A stretch of DNA of 64,000 bases from positions 248,001 through 312,000 of the forward strand of contig JADJPN010000003.1 of assembly GCA_016713235.1 (NCBI GenBank), written 5' to 3'. A program made the translations under genes and the position numbers. Origin of the DNA: Hyphomicrobiales bacterium. GTDB taxonomy: Bacteria > Pseudomonadota > Alphaproteobacteria > Rhizobiales > Xanthobacteraceae. Below, piece by piece: positions 59,406 through 64,000 of the stretch; positions within the stretch are counted from its first letter, which is position 1; each line of letters opens with the position of its first letter. The notes under the pieces were generated by a model. That model was given only the letters and a program-made list of their open reading frames with translations, made no database searches and was not told where the DNA came from.

Positions 59406-60180
59406 CTAAGCCACCTTCGTGAAATCCGGCGGGCGGCGCTCGGCGAAGGCGCGGAAGGCCTCTAACGCTTCCGGCGAACGCAAGCGTTCTTTAAACGCCG
59501 CGCCTTCGCGCTCCATCACAGACTTGATTAGGCCGGGGTCACGCATCAATTGCTTCGTGAGCTTGAGTGCGCCGGCGGGTTGCTTCGCAAGACGCAGCGC
59601 GTATTCCATGGCCTTCGCCCGAACCTGAGACGCAGACACCGCTTCGGTCGCAACCCCCGGTCGCCGCTGCTTCCTTGCCGAGCAGCGGCTCGCCGAGCGC
59701 GAACATCTTGTAGGCGCGGGCGTATCCGATCCGCATCGGGAGCAGCATCGTGCTCGCCGCTTCCGGAACCAGCGCGAGGTTCACGAACGGCACAGTGAGC
59801 TTTGCTTCCTCCGCGATCACGACCACATCGCAGTGCAGGAGCATGGTGGTGCCGACACCGACGGCGTGGCCCTGCACGGCGGCAACCAGCGGCTTGGTGG
59901 CGGAGGCGAGCGCCTGCAGGAACGGGCTTGCCGCGGCGTCGTTCGGCGCGGTCTTGCCCATTGCGATCTCGGTGAAGTCGGCGATGTCGTTGCCGGAAGT
60001 GAAGAAGTCGCCCTCGGCCTGAAACAGCACCGCCCGGATGCCCGGTTCTTCCTCGGCTTTCACCATGCCCTGCACCAGCGCGCCATACATGGCCTTGGAG
60101 AGCGCGTTCTTCTTGTCGGCGCGGTTCAGGGTGAAGGTGAGCACGCCGCCTTCCAGCGTGGTGCGGACGAGATCGGTCAT
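59406..60180 (-). pseudogene. Enoyl-CoA hydratase/isomerase family protein, single frameshift
   Basis: A crotonase-fold protein of about 257 residues. The oxyanion-hole blocks are DFFTSGNDIADF and VAAVQGHAVGVGTTMLLHCD, followed by FVNLALVPEAASTMLLP with the glutamate/alanine pattern of the family. A five-C run at 59654-59658 carries one base too many: repair gives TGVATEAVSASQVRAKAMEYA and the usual helical end SPEALEAFRAFAERRPPDF. The start MTDLVRTTLEGGVLTFTLNR is at 60180. The substrate is not predictable. It is transcribed away from guaB, with two inverted repeats in between. Confidence 0.87.
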
Positions 60181-60259
60181 TTTAGGCCTCCCGGATCTGT
60201 TGGCCGGACTATACCGGGGAAGCGTGGAAGATGCAGGGGACTAAGGCCACCAGTGATCC

Positions 60260-60312
60260 GGTTCTGACATTCGCATTCCGTAGCGGCATCCTCGATTGCG
60301 AATGTCAGAACC
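60260..60312 (+). repeat. Long inverted repeat upstream of guaB (first)
   Basis: GGTTCTGACATTCGCA (60260-60275) and TGCGAATGTCAGAACC (60297-60312) are a perfect 16-base inverted repeat around a 21-base loop. Outside it GTGATCC and GGATCAC extend the dyad with a small asymmetry. No coding frame crosses it. Confidence 0.7.
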
Positions 60313-60338
60313 AAAGGATCACCAGCAAATATAAGGTG

Positions 60339-60414
60339 CTAGTGCGGCTTTCGTTCGCAGGTCCGTAGGATCGCCCGCGGCAGCTCTGTACGGAGCTGCG
60401 AACGGCCGCACTAG
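60339..60414 (+). repeat. Long inverted repeat upstream of guaB (second; palindromic repeat copy 2)
   Basis: Outer arms CTAGTGCGGC / GCCGCACTAG, then inner arms CGTTCGCAG / CTGCGAACG and an apical TCCGTA / TACGGA. The inner stem is the same as at 57896-57949. It ends about 134 bases before guaB. It could affect guaB expression or be a dispersed element. Confidence 0.7.
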
Positions 60415-60457
60415 TGTTGCGCTACGGCACCTTTGCCTTTTGGAACCATCATGCTAA

Positions 60458-62032
<1,575 letters not shown>

Positions 62033-62252
62033 GGTTTAGCGTTGTGCACGGCGTCGGGAGTCTTCGCGACGTCGTGTGCGTTCGCTACATCGCGAAACGC
62101 AAGCTTGCCGGCGTAATCGACATCGCGGCGCAAGCGCGGGCAGGAGCGGACGTTCGCCGGTAAAAGCCGGATCGGCTGTCACGTCGGCCAGATTCGCGAA
62201 TTAGCCGCTCCCGGACTACAACAGCTTCGGCTTTCTTCGTAGGATTCCCCGG

Positions 62253-62798
62253 ATGCCGTTGCGCTTTGTGATTACGCTGTTCGCTGCCGTTGCGTTCGCC
62301 TCCACCGCCGCCGCCCAGCCCAAACCCAAAGAAGTATGCGCAACCCAGGCCGGCCAGCACGCCGAGACGCAGTTCTGCGTGAACTCCGCGCTCGAGCCGC
62401 AAGGCGACAATAAATACGGGCCGGAGATTTTCGTCGAAGCCGGCGAGAAGAATGCCTGGTGCGAAGGCGTCATTGGCTATGGCATTGGTGAGGTCGTCAC
62501 CATCCGCTTCAAGCCGGCCGTGCGCTTGCAGGAATTCTCTTTCGTGAACGGCTATCAGAAGACGGACGAGACTTTCAAAAATAACAGCCGCGCAAAACGT
62601 CTCCACATTCAGACCAGCGATGGCTTTGCGACCGTCGTCACTGTGCCCGATGCCAGGGATGCGCACACGATCAAGCTTGCGCGTCCGGTAAAGCCGCAAT
62701 GGGTGCGCTTCACCATCGCGGATGTTTATCCGGGTGCGCGCGGCTCCGATACCTGCATCTCCGGCATTTTTCCCAACCTAGAACAGCTCAATAACTGA
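62253..62798 (+). CDS. Secreted protein with NADase-type glycan-binding (discoidin-like) domain
   Basis: A 181-residue exported protein: signal peptide to about residue 21 (STAAAQ), then a disulfide-prone N-terminus (three cysteines, residues 29, 42 and 69) and a beta-sandwich with WCEGVIGYGIGEVVTIRFK, FVNGYQKTDETFKNNSRAKR, and FTIADVYPGARGSDTCISGI. This pattern matches the NADase-type glycan-binding domain, which usually decorates secreted enzymes; here it stands alone. It probably binds envelope or environmental glycans. Confidence 0.72.
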   Translation: MPLRFVITLFAAVAFASTAAAQPKPKEVCATQAGQHAETQFCVNSALEPQGDNKYGPEIFVEAGEKNAWCEGVIGYGIGEVVTIRFKPAVRLQEFSFVNGYQKTDETFKNNSRAKRLHIQTSDGFATVVTVPDARDAHTIKLARPVKPQWVRFTIADVYPGARGSDTCISGIFPNLEQLNN

Positions 62799-62806
62799 GA
62801 TTTATC

Positions 62807-63232
62807 ATGAACACGCTTATTGTACTCGGCCCGCTACTCGCGATGGCCTTGCTCACGTTCGTTTTGATGGTCGGCATGGTTCTGACGCGCACGCGCGCGG
62901 TGAAGGATAAGAAAACCGATCCGAAGGATTTGCTCGTGCGCGGCGGGAAGAGCCCGTGGCCGCCGCAGGCGGCGCAATTTGGCGACGCCTATCAGAATTC
63001 GCTCGAGCTTCCGGTTCTCTTTTACGCGTTGTCGATCCTGACCCTGCTGACGGGATATGCGAACACGACCTTTGTTGTGTTGTCCTGGTTGTTCGTGCTG
63101 TGCCGCGCGGTGCAGGCCTACATTCACGTTACTTCCAACACGCGCAAATATCGCAGCTATGCCTTCCGCGCCGGCGCGCTCGTGCTGTTCGCGATCTGGA
63201 TCGTGCTGACCTACCGGCTCATCGTCTCATAA
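62807..63232 (+). CDS. MAPEG-family membrane protein 1
   Basis: A 141-residue integral membrane protein with four helices. The MAPEG motif appears as QNSLELPVLFYALSIL; the arginine and asparagine-type contacts RAVQAYIHVTSN follow. MAPEG proteins are glutathione transferases/peroxidases or leukotriene enzymes in eukaryotes; bacterial roles are poorly known. It starts eight bases after the previous gene. Confidence 0.85.
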   Translation: MNTLIVLGPLLAMALLTFVLMVGMVLTRTRAVKDKKTDPKDLLVRGGKSPWPPQAAQFGDAYQNSLELPVLFYALSILTLLTGYANTTFVVLSWLFVLCRAVQAYIHVTSNTRKYRSYAFRAGALVLFAIWIVLTYRLIVS

Positions 63233-63244
63233 GGATCTGAAACC

Positions 63245-63667
63245 ATGACCGTTCCGATGGTCCTGCTTCCCGTTTTCGTTCTGGTCTTGCTCACGCTCAT
63301 TCTCGCGCTCTGGATGGGTTATGAGCGTAACCGCGTGGTTTACTCGCGCGAAGTGAAGATCAAGGATATCGCGCTCACGAAAGAGAACTGGCCGGAACAG
63401 GCGAAGAAAGTTTCGAACGCCTATCACAACCAATACGAGTTGCCGGTTCTCTTTTACGTGCTGACGGCGTTCGCACTGATCACGAAGAAAGCGGACCTGA
63501 TCTTCCTCGTGCTGTCGTGGGTGTTCGTGATTTCGCGGCTGGTCCACGCCTACATTCACACGACGTCGAACCGCGTGCCGCGCCGCTTCTTCGCCTATCT
63601 CGTCGGCCTCGTCGTGCTCACCATCATGTGGATTTATTTCGCGTTCCAGATCCTGACCGGCGCCTGA
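63245..63667 (+). CDS. MAPEG-family membrane protein 2
   Basis: A 140-residue paralogue of the preceding gene, 12 bases after it: YHNQYELPVLFYVLTAFAL and SRLVHAYIHTTSNRVPRRFF. The two are clearly related yet differ at many positions, so the duplication is old. They might form a heteromer. Confidence 0.85.
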   Translation: MTVPMVLLPVFVLVLLTLILALWMGYERNRVVYSREVKIKDIALTKENWPEQAKKVSNAYHNQYELPVLFYVLTAFALITKKADLIFLVLSWVFVISRLVHAYIHTTSNRVPRRFFAYLVGLVVLTIMWIYFAFQILTGA

Positions 63668-63670
63668 TTG

Positions 63671-64000
63671 ATGAATGCTTGGCGGCTCTGGAAGAAAGGC
63701 GGCCTTGCCGTTCTGTTCGTCATGGCGACCGAGCAGGAATACGGGCCTGAACTGAGGCAGCGCATTCATCCGCTGATCACGGGCGTAGGTCCGGTGGAGG
63801 CCGCGGCGGCAACGAGCGAAGCGCTTTCCGCGTTGAAGGCTGAAGATGCGCTGCCCGATCTTGTTTTCTCGCTGGGCTCCGCGGGCTCCCAAAAACTCGA
63901 ACATGCCGGGGTCTATCAGCTTGCGAGCGTCACCTACCGCGACATGGATTGCTCGCCGCTCGGCTTTGCACGCGGGGTCGTGCCGTTTCTCGACGAGCCC
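63671..64000 (+). CDS. 5'-methylthioadenosine/S-adenosylhomocysteine nucleosidase-like (3' partial)
   Basis: The first 110 residues of a PNP/UDP-phosphorylase family enzyme: LAVLFVMATEQEYGPELRQR, then the conserved LITGVGPVEAAAATSEAL and VFSLGSAGSQKLEHAGVYQL. In MtnN-type enzymes the corresponding GVGP and GSAG loops bind ribose and purine. The start at 63671 is just after the MAPEG stop; the gene leaves the window at its 3' side. It is probably part of the same transcript. Confidence 0.78.
   Translation, partial: MNAWRLWKKGGLAVLFVMATEQEYGPELRQRIHPLITGVGPVEAAAATSEALSALKAEDALPDLVFSLGSAGSQKLEHAGVYQLASVTYRDMDCSPLGFARGVVPFLDEP

Overview
The window looks like the chromosome of a high-GC alphaproteobacterium of the Hyphomicrobiales (Bradyrhizobium / Xanthobacteraceae type). 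This rests on protein-level resemblance, an urt-ure arrangement typical of that order, the tRNA-Gln(CTG) sequence and the GTCAT..CCGGGCTTGACCCGG palindromes. No rRNA or taxonomic marker is present, so the genus stays open.

Layout. 1-1011: 5'-truncated aminotransferase. 1183-12843: one nitrogen-scavenging block, urtABCDE (urea ABC importer) followed by ureD, a fused ureA-ureB, an AbrB-type gene, ureC, ureE, ureF, a DUF3995 membrane protein and ureG, headed by a very good sigma-54 promoter. 13026-17317: RND efflux pair. 17318-18685: SAF-domain oxidoreductase. 18855-21292: glutaryl-CoA dehydrogenase and a class III CoA-transferase. 21550-26051: three SGNH hydrolases and an MBOAT acyltransferase (probable surface O-acetylation locus), then two small membrane proteins on the minus strand.

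26.8-52.1 kb is accessory. The part up to about 36 kb is visibly lower in GC (apart from an embedded amidase) and carries a phospho-signalling module: a cold-shock/membrane/SHOCT protein, a SHOCT-vWA protein, a PP2C phosphatase and two copies of a kinase-like gene with a membrane anchor and cysteine-paired repeats. This matches the TerY-P triad concept (vWA + PP2C + kinase). The part from 36 to 52 kb is an integrative element: XRE/ImmA regulators, DUF5659, CHC2/Toprim primase, replication-type ATPase, two overlapping small genes, an HD phosphohydrolase, a type I restriction-modification system hsdRMS, three further genes and a large serine recombinase whose repaired 3' end runs into a tRNA-Gln gene, probably the attachment site.

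52.4-64 kb returns to core genes: AI-2E transporter, small membrane proteins, PNPOx-like, Ppx/GppA, rlmE, an MFS exporter, a GIY-YIG gene framed by inverted palindromes, enoyl-CoA hydratase, guaB, a secreted protein, two MAPEG proteins and a partial MTA/SAH nucleosidase.

Caution. About twenty genes between 24 kb and 60 kb carry frameshifts, several of which are a one-base excess or deficit in a homopolymer run. A 17-base match to an Illumina adapter lies at 29606-29622. Much of the apparent pseudogene content may therefore be consensus error; I marked such genes as pseudogene but describe the product they would make.
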